From contig CP136066.1 in the NCBI GenBank assembly GCA_032622095.1, forward strand, positions 48,828,911 through 48,892,910: a DNA stretch of 64,000 nucleotides. The letters run 5' to 3'. Shown here in pieces: positions 13,601 to 19,452 of the stretch. How positions within the stretch are numbered: position 1 is the first letter of the stretch; every line of letters starts with the position of its first letter. Source of the DNA: Siphonodentalium dalli (taxonomy: Eukaryota > Mollusca > Scaphopoda > Gadilida > Siphonodentaliidae). A program made the translations under genes and the position numbers. Below the pieces are notes generated by a model that was not told the origin of the DNA, did not search any database, and saw nothing but the letters and a program-made list of their open reading frames with translations.

Positions 13601-13723
13601 GATATATGGATTATGGATACTACATCGCCAACTCACTCTGGTGTTGTGTAGTTTAGGTTCAATGTTTTTTCGCAGGACACAGCGGCATATTCCAGCGGTT
13701 CTCTTGATTGCTTGTCTGTACAT
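1531..13723 (-). CDS. MRPL9: Mitochondrial ribosomal protein L9 (bL9m), six coding exons
   Basis: Nuclear gene for the bL9 protein of the mitochondrial large ribosomal subunit. Minus-strand join: 13723-13637, 11705-11543, 10814-10693, 6603-6565, 4629-4447, 1650-1531; every junction has AG/GT borders and the phases fit, giving about 237 residues (vertebrate homologues are about 265). Residues 1-29 are basic and lack acidic residues early on, as expected of a mitochondrial presequence. Residues about 69-118 match the bL9 N-terminal domain: DITCILTEYVDGIGDKGEVV, then FPGGKAIYASPEN, the equivalent of the bacterial LVPQGKAVPAT motif. Exon 5 holds NLWELNKSHIRVAF and QLPEEPVT, as in animal MRPL9 C-terminal regions. 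The start is the ATG at the first base of exon 1 as numbered here, directly after a good acceptor, so a 5' leader exon is expected further upstream. Introns are 1-4 kb and full of transposons. Family assignment is from recognised sequence similarity, not a search. Confidence 0.93.
1752..1965. mobile_element. Foldback TA element (CAGTAATGCCCTAA family)
   Basis: TA at 1750 and 1966. A near-perfect palindrome: GGATTTAGTCGGAAATATGG...CGGAAAGCTCTC, then its complement GAGAGCTTTCCGATGAATGG. Ends CAGTTATGC / GCATTACTG. The CAGT-type tip and TA target suggest a Tc1/mariner-type non-autonomous element. In MRPL9 intron 5. Confidence 0.9.
2048..3394. mobile_element. hAT-type non-autonomous element with 8-bp duplication
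   Basis: TIR TAGAGCTGAAACGGTT at 2048, inverted at 3394, flanked by identical GTTTATTG (2040-2047 and 3395-3402). Subterminal AACCGGTT repeats are clustered at both ends. 1347 bp with no transposase frame. The 8-bp duplication and YARNG-like tip fit hAT. Sits in MRPL9 intron 5. Confidence 0.9.
3501..3513. repeat. Poly-G tract
   Basis: Thirteen or so consecutive G in TTGTGGGGG...GATGATGG. Similar pure G/C runs occur at about 16905, 18887, 44597, 45554, 45615, 49397 and 50932. Confidence 0.9.
3980..4232. mobile_element. Palindromic GAGGTCCCC family, compact copy
   Basis: Ends AAGCCTTGAAATAGTGTGTC / GACACACTATTTCAAGGCTT. Contains two inverted arms around a short centre (CTTACACCTCAGCAG). Same compact form as 62798-63049. 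In MRPL9 intron 5. Confidence 0.9.
4405..4490 (-). repeat. Degenerate duplication of the MRPL9 exon 5 end
   Basis: CATAACTG(TG)AATTTGATG...GTG(A/G)CTGGTTCC-like sequence occurs at 4447 (exon 5 end) and again at 4409 in the intron, offset 38 bp with two small deletions. The copy lacks the GT donor (ATATGG replaces GTAAGG). Confidence 0.65.
4447..4629 (-). CDS. MRPL9: MRPL9 coding exon 5
   Basis: 183 nt, 61 codons, phase 0 at both ends. Acceptor AACTTTTCACTGTAG, donor TATG|GTAAGG. Encodes residues 138-198 with IPMSGDNLWELNKSHIRVAF and QLPEEPVTTHQDIKFTV. A TTAA transposon ends 28 bp upstream of this exon, so the branch point must lie in a very short intron remnant or in the transposon. Confidence 0.92.
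4661..5052. mobile_element. TTAA element, CCCTTTACCCAACA family, full copy
   Basis: TTAA at 4657-4660 and 5053-5056; TIR CCCTTTACCCAACA / TGTTGGGTAAAGGG. Carries two copies of the CCAATGCATTCTCTTATATA hairpin in opposite orientation, separated by an AT-rich loop. CCC-tip and TTAA target indicate a piggyBac-type element without transposase. It ends 28 bp upstream of MRPL9 exon 5. Confidence 0.93.
5066..5800. repeat. Tandem duplication of about 376 bp
   Basis: CAATCTCTACCGGAGCG at 5069 recurs as CAATCTCTACCAGAGCG at 5445; shared blocks include CCGGCTGGGTACT, CAAAATGGCGAAAC and GTGAAATTTTCTATGTGCTT-like text. A further relic of the GGGCA(G/A)C(A/G)TG...TTAGTATATA block appears near 5890 and 6070. 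In MRPL9 intron 4; no exon recognised. Confidence 0.8.
6447..6570 (-). repeat. 59-bp tandem duplication of the MRPL9 exon 4 donor
   Basis: The segment CACCATTC...CCTGGGCATCACGGGCCATGA...GGGCTTTAACAGATAGTTACT occurs twice, 59 bp apart. It carries the end of exon 4 and its donor, so a second identical GAATG|GTGAGTAAC lies at 6506/6505. Using it would add 59 nt and break the frame. Confidence 0.9.
6565..6603 (-). CDS. MRPL9: MRPL9 coding exon 4 (39-nt microexon)
   Basis: 39 nt, phase 0 to phase 0, encoding GEDKSPLSKYARM. Acceptor CATTTTTAAACAG, donor AATG|GTGAGT. It fills part of the linker between the bL9 N-terminal domain and the C-terminal region and keeps the frame with both neighbours. Similarity alone could not identify so short an exon; the call rests on splice sites, phase and position. 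The donor region is duplicated 59 bp downstream. Confidence 0.72.
6760..7014. mobile_element. TTAA element, ATGACTGGAGCTTCCTGAA family
   Basis: TTAA at 6756-6759 and 7015-7018; ends CCCTTCCATGACTGGAGCTT / GAGCTCCC...CATGAAAGGG-type. Two hairpin cassettes (GCCAATGCATTCTCTTTTAT). MRPL9 intron 3. Confidence 0.9.
7015..8464. other. MRPL9 intron 3, AT-rich, 44-bp direct duplication
   Basis: No exon signal seen. CACCTATAAAATAACTGAAT starts at 7836 and again at 7880 (44-bp exact tandem duplication ending near 7925). Confidence 0.6.
8469..9501. mobile_element. TTAA element, CCCTTTACCCAACA family, interrupted
   Basis: TTAA at 8465 and 9502. Same design as 4661-5052 but split by a 637-bp element at 8568-9204. 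The right arm includes the family's CATATTTGTATGGTTCTATT block. MRPL9 intron 3. Confidence 0.93.
8568..9204. mobile_element. TTAA element, AGGGGTACTGTAC family, nested
   Basis: TIR AGGGGTACTGTAC / GTACAGTACCCCT, TTAA at 8564-8567 and 9205-9208. Sister copies of the host element read GGCTTAACACATT without interruption, so the TTAA was duplicated on insertion. A 103-codon open frame inside (8688-8999) shows no recognisable domain. Confidence 0.92.
9704..10153. mobile_element. Foldback element with GACCCGCCATATCAAATCC ends
   Basis: Outer TIR ATATGTGACCCGCCATATCA at 9704, inverted at 10153. Inside are two copies of the CCAATGCATTCTCTTATATA hairpin found in the TTAA families. No clear target duplication; class unknown. 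Confidence 0.82.
10245..10514. mobile_element. TTAA element, CCCTTTCAGTGCCA family
   Basis: TTAA at 10241 and 10515; ends CCCTTTCAGTGCCAGGGG / ...CGGACTTGGCACTCAAAGG. One hairpin cassette near 10397-10467. MRPL9 intron 3. Confidence 0.88.
10693..10814 (-). CDS. MRPL9: MRPL9 coding exon 3
   Basis: 122 nt, phase 1 to phase 0. Acceptor TTCGATTCTAG, donor GAT|GTAGGT. Encodes residues 84-124 with the most diagnostic bL9 segment: GIGDKGEVVTVPRRQF, then WDLFPGGKAIYASPENLKEY. The split glycine codon joins exactly to exon 2. Confidence 0.95.
10946..11195. mobile_element. TTAA element inserted in the exon 2 donor array
   Basis: ATGACTGGAGCTTCCTGAA family; TTAA at 10942 and TGAA at 11196 (decayed). 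Removing it rejoins ACTGATATTT with ACACATACCATCT, matching the array unit ACTAATATTTGACACATACC. Confidence 0.88.
11217..11418. mobile_element. Foldback TA element inserted in the exon 2 donor array
   Basis: CAGAAATGCCCTAAATGATC ... GGGCATTACTG, TA at 11215 and 11419. Palindromic arms as in 1752-1965. Removing it restores an array unit (CCATCTAGATA + CACTGTGAGCACATG). Confidence 0.88.
11543..11705 (-). CDS. MRPL9: MRPL9 coding exon 2
   Basis: 163 nt, phase 0 to phase 1. Acceptor TTTCTCTTCCATTTCTAG is strong; donor is GATG|GTATGT. Encodes residues 30-83, including RLYEYPPVRVDQRLPVEF and the start of the bL9 fold (DITCILTEYVD). The last 16 exon bases plus the donor are tandemly repeated in the following intron. 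Confidence 0.92.
11745..12146. mobile_element. Palindromic GAGGTCCCC family, long form
   Basis: Ends AGGCCTGAAAATACGGTGCC / ...GCACCATATTTTGAGGCCT. Internal TCATCTGCTATGGGAGACCT and inverted arms. MRPL9 intron 1, 40 bp upstream of exon 2. Confidence 0.85.
12147..13636. other. MRPL9 intron 1 with a dispersed repeat at 12530-12745
   Basis: The stretch TGCCAATGGATTCATATTTG...GGTGATGATCGGATGAGGG...GACGACAGACGCCAAC resembles the 3' tails of mollusc dispersed retro-elements. Around 13320-13440 ATTCTCG(T/C)(A)AAAT motifs recur in both orientations. No further exon seen. Confidence 0.45.
13637..13723 (-). CDS. MRPL9: MRPL9 coding exon 1 (start codon, presequence)
   Basis: 87 nt, 29 codons, phase 0 at both ends. 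Preceded on the minus strand by a pyrimidine-rich acceptor ending TTTTACAG and followed by donor GTGAGT. The ATG is the first codon of the exon. It encodes MYRQAIKRTAGICRC, then VLRKN, rich in Arg/Lys as in a mitochondrial targeting signal. A TTAA transposon begins only about 60 bp upstream of the acceptor. Confidence 0.82.
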
Positions 13724-13785
13724 CTGTAAAATACACATAAACATCTTATGAGGAGTAAAATGCTCATACTTGATTCATTGTTTAA

Positions 13786-14119
13786 CCCTTTGGCGAGTAG
13801 AACGACATATATGTCGTCTATCAGTTTGAGATGTAGAACGACATATATGTCGTTTCAGGAAGTGTTATTTTACGTAGACATAACTTCAATAAATCATCTG
13901 ATTTATAAATGATTTGTATAGGAGTTATTTTGATTAATATTATGTCCCAAATGTACAAGTGCAATCGATTATGATAACACACGTTAAAAAAATGCACATA
14001 AATTAAAACAAATTATTGGACCCTTTTGACCCGAACTTGTTAATAATTATTGCTATGACGTCGACGTAAAATTTACTCATGACGTCGTGTATATGACGTT
14101 ACAGATACTCTCCAAAGGG
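13786..14119. mobile_element. TTAA element, CCCTTTGGCGAGTAG family
   Basis: TTAA at 13782 and 14120; ends CCCTTTGGCGAGTAGAACG / CTCTCCAAAGGG. Two ACGACATATATGTCGT palindromes at the left end. Starts 63 bp upstream of MRPL9 coding exon 1. Confidence 0.82.
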
Positions 14120-14123
14120 TTAA

Positions 14124-14937
14124 CCCATTCCAGTGGTCGATTTAATGTTTTAAAGTTGTATAGCATTTTGCACCACTGGGTAGATTTTGTATACATGTAG
14201 CATTCCTTATCAATACATGTTTTTTCCCTGTAAATTGCAGGAGGACTACAATCACTACATGTAAATGTCTGTACTCGTTTTCTGACTACTGATGAGGTTT
14301 ATAGATATAGTTTGTGCTTGTCATACTTTGTAATTGATATCAGATAAATGGAGCATAAAGTGAGCATTGAGCGCCACTGGCAAGATTACAATGTGAGTGT
14401 AAGTTTGTCAGGCTGAAAAGTCTCATTTGAGATCATTGAATAAAGAACTGAATGCAAAATGCCGACTTCTCCCATTACAACATTTGTCCAGAGCATGGGG
14501 CATGGACATTAATGGCTGACCCGTCTACAAGCTTCAGTATGTGCATGTTAAAGACCGCTACTGGAGTCACCACAGGGTTATAACGTTACTTGACCGTCGT
14601 AGGTACCTTGCTGAGTTACACAAAACTGATTGTAATCCCTATACATCCTAACATCGGTTGTCGGACAAATGCACAATACACATCACCATTCGGATTGTTG
14701 CCCAAAACTGTTGTGCAGATCTGCACATTTTGTGAATAGACCCGTCTGCTCTTGATGGCCTATGTTGTCCTTGAGCGTAATGCTCTAATATAATTGCCCA
14801 GATACATGAATCGGATTGTCAATCATGTGTGTGATCCACTAATTATAGCATTTGTCGGGATTAATACGCTGGGCGGCTTATTTTGGTCAATGTCAAATGT
14901 GCAACATTCTACCAAACTGTTATTTCACAGATACATG
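14124..14937. other. No gene seen
   Basis: Region upstream of MRPL9 coding exon 1. No transposon ends or exon signals recognised. Confidence 0.4.
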
Positions 14938-14939
14938 TA

Positions 14940-15153
14940 CAGTAATGCCCAAATTAATTGACAACATAACCACAGCAAAATTATTGGTAACTTTTCAGGA
15001 TTTAGTCGGAAATATGGCTTGTTGCCATTCATCGGAAAGCTCTCAGTGAGAGCTTTCAGATGAATGGCAACAAGCCATATTTCCGAATAAATCCTGAAAA
15101 GTTACCCATAATTCTGCTGTGGTTAAGAAGTCGATTACTTAAGAGCATTGCTG
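14940..15153. mobile_element. Foldback TA element
   Basis: TA at 14938 and 15154, CAGTAATGCCCAAATTAATT ... GAGCATTGCTG, near-perfect palindrome about the TCTCAGTGAGAG centre. Confidence 0.9.
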
Positions 15154-15291
15154 TACATGTACACGAATAAGATAAACTATTGTGCTATGCACCATACCAA
15201 CTGAGCCAACACCCACATACGGTTGTTCCCATACAATATACTTTATATATTTATGTCAGATCCAAATTGTATATGGTAGATTTTTAAAGTA

Positions 15292-15419
15292 CAGTAATGC
15301 TCTAATTAATCAACTGCTGAACCACAGTATAATTATGGGTAACTTTTCAGGATTTAGTCGGAAATATGGCTTGTTGCCATTCATCGGAAAGCTCTCCCCG
15401 ATTAATTAGAGCATTACTG
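15292..15419. mobile_element. Foldback TA element, one arm deleted
   Basis: TA at 15290 and 15420. Left arm complete to GGAAAGCTCTC, then jumps to ATTAATTAGAGCATTACTG. A deletion derivative of the family. Confidence 0.87.
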
Positions 15420-15479
15420 TATATATACAAGTTCGCGACCGTGTTTGGCTAATTAATAAAATATACTATCTCAGATTGC

Positions 15480-15715
15480 AAATTATATGACGTGTGGCAG
15501 TCTCAGTGTGTCCTAGAGTCAGAGCATGAATAAACAACAAACATATGGACCATTAGACGCGTAGGACATCTGGAACACACCGTCTATAGGGGCATGTGGC
15601 AGTGTCGGTGTGTCTTGGTCAGAGCATGAATGAACAACATACATAATATGGACCATTAAGCACGTAGGACATCTGGAACACACCGTCTACATTGTATATG
15701 GGCATGTGGCGGTGT
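15480..15715. repeat. Tandem duplication of about 115 bp
   Basis: GTGTGGCAGT...GAGCATGAAT(A/G)AACAAC...GTAGGACATCTGGAACACAC occurs twice, then GGGCATGTGGC(A/G)GTGT starts a third. In the MRPL9-COMMD4 intergenic or leader-intron region. Confidence 0.85.
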
Positions 15716-15864
15716 GCCCGGGAACATACCGGTTGTGAACGAGTATATACATAGAATAATTAGATAGCACACTGTATCCATGCATACTTGCACATGGCGG
15801 TGTCTACCACGGCTGAGCAGGGCTTATATTTCCACGAGAGTCGACATTTTGCATTCGCTTCTTT

Positions 15865-16189
15865 AGTGCCACCGCAGACGCTACGATTAAAATTGTAAGT
15901 GGGGAAAATCGTAGGTGAAGAAATCGTAGCTTGCCCGCAGACGCTACGGTGCTGCGATCTTTGCAGCTACGATTTTCGTGGTATTTACAACATGACCAGT
16001 GCGACAGTGGTCATGTGACAGCTACGATCGCGCGCGTTGCCAAAGTCACGCCACGATTTTCCTGGTAAAATCAAACAGTGCTTGATTGCTACGATTTGGC
16101 TACGATATTGTCGTGGGCATGCGCATTGGATGCTTCCTCCTGCGATTTTCCCCACTTACGATTTTAATCGCAGCGTCTGCGGTGGCACT
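15865..16189. mobile_element. AGTGCCACCGCAGACGCTACG element, intact copy
   Basis: TIR of about 45 bp: AGTGCCACCGCAGACGCTAC, CGATTAAAAT..., inverted at GTCTGCGGTGGCACT. 325 bp, no coding capacity. Target duplication not clear, so superfamily unassigned. Confidence 0.9.
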
Positions 16190-16405
16190 TATTAAGTGAT
16201 CTAGAAGAAGACTTTTCAGAATACCCTAGCTGACAATGTTGCGACCCCCGTCCAAAACTGGCAAAAGTAAAAACATGTCATAACACGAAAATAGGATAGC
16301 TAACACAACCATGGTATTTAATTGTTGGCTATATGTTTATACAAAACAGTAATTGGGTCATATTTAGTAATATGCATCTTCCACCCACCTCATGGGACAA
16401 CTTAC

Positions 16406-16500
16406 CCTAAAATTTCACAAATAAATATTGAATTTCGGCGATCCAATTTCTCGACAGTACATATCACAAGCAGTGAAGAAATGTCGTCATTGATTTAATA
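16406..16500 (-). other. Candidate MRPL9 5' leader exon (donor at 16406)
   Basis: MRPL9 coding exon 1 begins right after an acceptor, so a non-coding exon should lie upstream. On the minus strand a strong donor, TTTTAGG|GTAAGTTG, occurs at 16406/16405 in non-repetitive DNA. It would give a 2.7-kb first intron. The upstream edge is arbitrary. Inferred from the donor and position only. Confidence 0.3.
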
Positions 16501-16782
16501 CACTGGAGTAAACTCAAATTATCTAATATTTAAAAAATTCGAATAATATTTACAAATTAATTTTAAAAGCTAGTTTCTAAGTCTCACTACTGACAATGTG
16601 TAAATTTGAACTCTTGATGTGGAGAAAAATTATGCCCAATATTGTAATAATTGGCTGTCTTAACATATTTGAGATGTGTACCGTGAAAAGGGGGGCGTAA
16701 CGAAAACGCACATTTCCTGTTTGGGTTGCAGCAATGAATTTGATCTAAACCCCGATAAAATAGTGTTTCACTCATACCTAAG

Positions 16783-16785
16783 ATG
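16783..16785 (+). CDS. COMMD4: Candidate COMMD4 exon 1 (ATG only)
   Basis: COMMD4 proteins begin [14 protein letters not shown]. Exon 2 begins exactly at the Arg codon in phase 0, so the initiator Met must end an upstream exon. Here ATG is followed directly by donor GTAAGA in unique sequence, giving a 2.6-kb first intron. Other ATG|GT sites upstream (for example near 16311) are possible. Confidence 0.38.
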
Positions 16786-16904
16786 GTAAGATTTTTCAGA
16801 AGGTATCAAAAGATAAATATCTTCCCACGAGTCTTTGTTTATGCACAATTCATACCATATTTTCCTCCACATTGTCCCATGATATAGCTCCCTCCCTCCA
16901 GCAC

Positions 16905-16917
16905 CACCCCCCCCCCC
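16905..16917. repeat. Poly-C tract
   Basis: CACCACCCCCCCCCCCCGCAG between the candidate COMMD4 exon 1 and the next transposon. G-quadruplex potential on the minus strand. Confidence 0.85.
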
Positions 16918-17062
16918 CGCAGCATCAGCCATGGCATAATTGGCATGTTATGGCCATGATGGGGCCAGCTCCACTCTGTAAGTGCCATCGCAGACGCTAC
17001 TATTAAAATCGTAAGTGGGGAAAATTGCAGGTGGAGAAAAGTGACTTGCCCGCAGGAATACA

Positions 17063-17708
17063 GGAGAAGTCGGCCCCGCGCGAAGTCGGCCCCCACGCGA
17101 AGTCGGCCCCATATATAACAGAACCATTGTTTAAAATCATTCTTTATTTATTTTATTATATGAAATATGAAACTGATAATAATGATAATGCAACTATCAT
17201 ATTTTTACAACTGAGCCGCTGTCAGTGACTGCCCATGAGTGATCGAAGATCATTTTGTTACGTACAGAACGTCGAAATACCAAGCTGAACCAAGCTGAGG
17301 AAAAATAAGACGGAACATGACATTCAAAGCATATTTTGTGCTGTATACTGAAAAAATAAAACAAAATAATGCAACATGGCGTAATTTTATTTGAGTTTTG
17401 ATGACATAGCGAGCGTAAATCTATAGAAAACTGCGGTGATCGCGAAAACTTCAGCTTGGTATTGGTTCAGCTTGGTATTTCGACGCACCCTTTTGGTATT
17501 ACAACTAAGAAAACATTGCGGACTTCACAATTAGCCTACACAAACACCACACTAACTCAACTAAATTTAAGTTGGGGACCTCACAATTAGACAAAATAAA
17601 CACTATCTCAATAAAATTAAGCCGATTTAATCCCTTCTAATTAATGGGGCCGACTTCGCGTGGGGCCGTCTTCATATGGGGCTGACTTCGGGCTGGGCCG
17701 ACTTCTCC
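17063..17708. mobile_element. GGAGAAGTCGGCCC element nested in the previous one
   Basis: TIR GGAGAAGTCGGCCC / GGGCCGACTTCTCC followed inward by repeated GCGAAGTCGGCCCC. Copies of CCCGCAG lie on both sides (17048, 17725) as expected if it interrupted the host's CTTGCCCGCAGACGC. Confidence 0.85.
17270..17485. mobile_element. CGTCGAAATACCAAGCTGAA element, third nesting level
   Basis: Inverted ends CGTCGAAATACCAAGCTGAA / TTCAGCTTGGTATTTCGACG inside the GGAGAAGTCGGCCC element. 216 bp, no coding capacity. Confidence 0.8.
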
Positions 17709-18320
17709 AGATACCGCCCGCAGACGCTGCAATGTTTGCAGCTACGATTTTATCCACATGATCGATCACATGATAGCAAAATGTTATACCACATTATCCG
17801 CATTATGCAACTAAATACATGTACATGGCATGTATCTCAATTTTCTAAACTAACAAGTTGACTCGAAAGTTCAAGTGAAATTGAATATTTTTTTATTTTG
17901 ACATTGTTGTGCCTGTCAACTCAACAGGCTCAGCTGCCCCAATTGAATTTCAACAATTGCGACAGCCCTCTACTCCTTGCCTGATATGTGGTATAGGCCT
18001 GCACTCCCTGTTGTGCCACATCTCCACCAATGTGGCCTCGTTTTAAACTTCTTGCAAGTCTGCAAGAAGTTTGTAAACTCTGCGCCATTTTTGAATGTTT
18101 TCTTTTCGTGGTATTTACAGCATGACCAGTGTGACAGTGGTCATGTGACAGCTACAATCGCGCGCGTTGCCAAGGTCACGCCGCGATTTTCCTGGTAAAA
18201 TCAAACAGTGCTTGATCGCTACGATTTGGCTACGATATTGTCGTGGGCATGCGCATTGGATGCTTCCTCCTACGATTTTCCCCACTTACGATTTTAATCG
18301 CAGCGTGTGTGGTGGCACTA

Positions 18321-18685
18321 AGTGAACGTTCAGACGACCATTATTCAAGTGTAGGAATCGGGCCCAACAAAATAGTGGATAGTTTGTTCACATGTTTGCG
18401 ATGTCGTCGTAGATGATGATATCGTGGGTTTGTTCCTAAGCATGTGCTTGACTAACCTACGATCTTTCCAGCTACAAATTTGATGTACACGACTACGATT
18501 ATATCGGATAGTGGATGTAACCAATGATACGCCACGATTTCGCATCTAACATCAAACAGTGCTTGATATTATTTTTGACTTGCGATCTTGATGTGAGCAT
18601 GCGCAGTCCAATTACTGGTTACCGTACTTCCTACGACGAAAATCTTTCCACTTACGATTGAATCGTGGTCATATGAACGTTCACT
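18321..18685. mobile_element. AGTGAACGTTCAGACGACC element
   Basis: TIR AGTGAACGTTCA / TGAACGTTCACT. Internal CGATTT and CACTTACGATT motifs relate it to the neighbouring AGTGCCACC family. Directly abuts it, one base apart. Confidence 0.75.
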
Positions 18686-18835
18686 AACATTATCTATCTC
18701 TATACTCTCACACACCTGGCTAACAAGCTTTAATGCAGAGGGATCAAGTACATATACTAGTAGATCCAGATAATTTGTCCAAGAATTTTGCCGAACCTCA
18801 GACTCGGTGTGACTTCTTCATCACAGTAGGGATCT

Positions 18836-18965
18836 TTAAGATGCACAATCCGAATTAATGCTCCTAAATTACTATATCTTTGGCTTGGGGGGGGGTACAA
18901 ATTATTTGATCCGAGTTGAGGAGCCCACCCATCAAAGCTCAAGAGTTATCAGATATTGATTTTTG
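18836..18965. mobile_element. Fragment of the AGGTACTCAATCCG family
   Basis: ATGCTCCTAAATTACTATAT, CTTTGGCTTGGGGGG and GATCCGAGTTGAGGAGCCCA match the inverse of 52260-52360. TTAA-side end missing. Confidence 0.7.
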
Positions 18966-19380
18966 AAAGCTGATATTTTAATATTCCTCCTGGATTATTT
19001 GGCAGCCTGGCAAATATTCGAAGAATGCCGACCATCATACTCTCGATACCAAATTGCATTGAACAGAATGTTTATATCCGTATCCACATTGTATAACAAT
19101 TTGTTGTTGGAATCTGATGACATGCAGTCATTGGATTGTGTACATTTAAATGGCAAAATTGCTGAGTTCAGTTGGAAATATAGCATGTAGATATCTTTAT
19201 TAATTCCTCCTTCAAATAAATAAAGTAGCCATGTAATGAGCATCTTCAGGCTAGACTCGGAGATGCCATAACAGGGGCAGTTGCCCCCTTGCCCTCAGCC
19301 AGGAAAGGCAACTTTCTTGCTTCCGGCAGCCCTGGCTATATTCCATTTATAAACTACTATTATTATATCTTCATTTTCAG

Positions 19381-19452
19381 AGGTTTCGATTTTGTGGCGA
19401 TCTTGATTGCCCGGACTGGGTGTTAGCAGAAATAAGCACCCTATCCAAAATC
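19381..19452 (+). CDS. COMMD4: COMMD4 exon 2
   Basis: 72 nt, phase 0 at both ends, encoding [20 protein letters not shown] and LSKI. Acceptor TTCATTTTCAG, donor ATC|GTGAGT. This N-terminal block is nearly invariant in COMMD4 proteins. Confidence 0.96.

Larger units (their letters stand above)
16190..16785. promoter_or_regulatory. Candidate shared head-to-head promoter of MRPL9 and COMMD4
   Basis: A largely repeat-free stretch between two transposon clusters. It lies between the candidate MRPL9 leader donor (minus, 16406) and the candidate COMMD4 ATG exon (plus, 16783-16785). No TATA box can be assigned with confidence. Short divergent spacing would fit two housekeeping genes. Confidence 0.3.
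16981..18319. mobile_element. AGTGCCA(C/T)CGCAGACGC element carrying nested insertions
   Basis: Same ends as 15865-16189 (AGTGCCATCGCAGACGCTAC / GTGTGTGGTGGCACT). Expanded to 1.34 kb by a nested element at 17063-17708 and by extra sequence at about 17790-18100. COMMD4 candidate intron 1. Confidence 0.85.
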
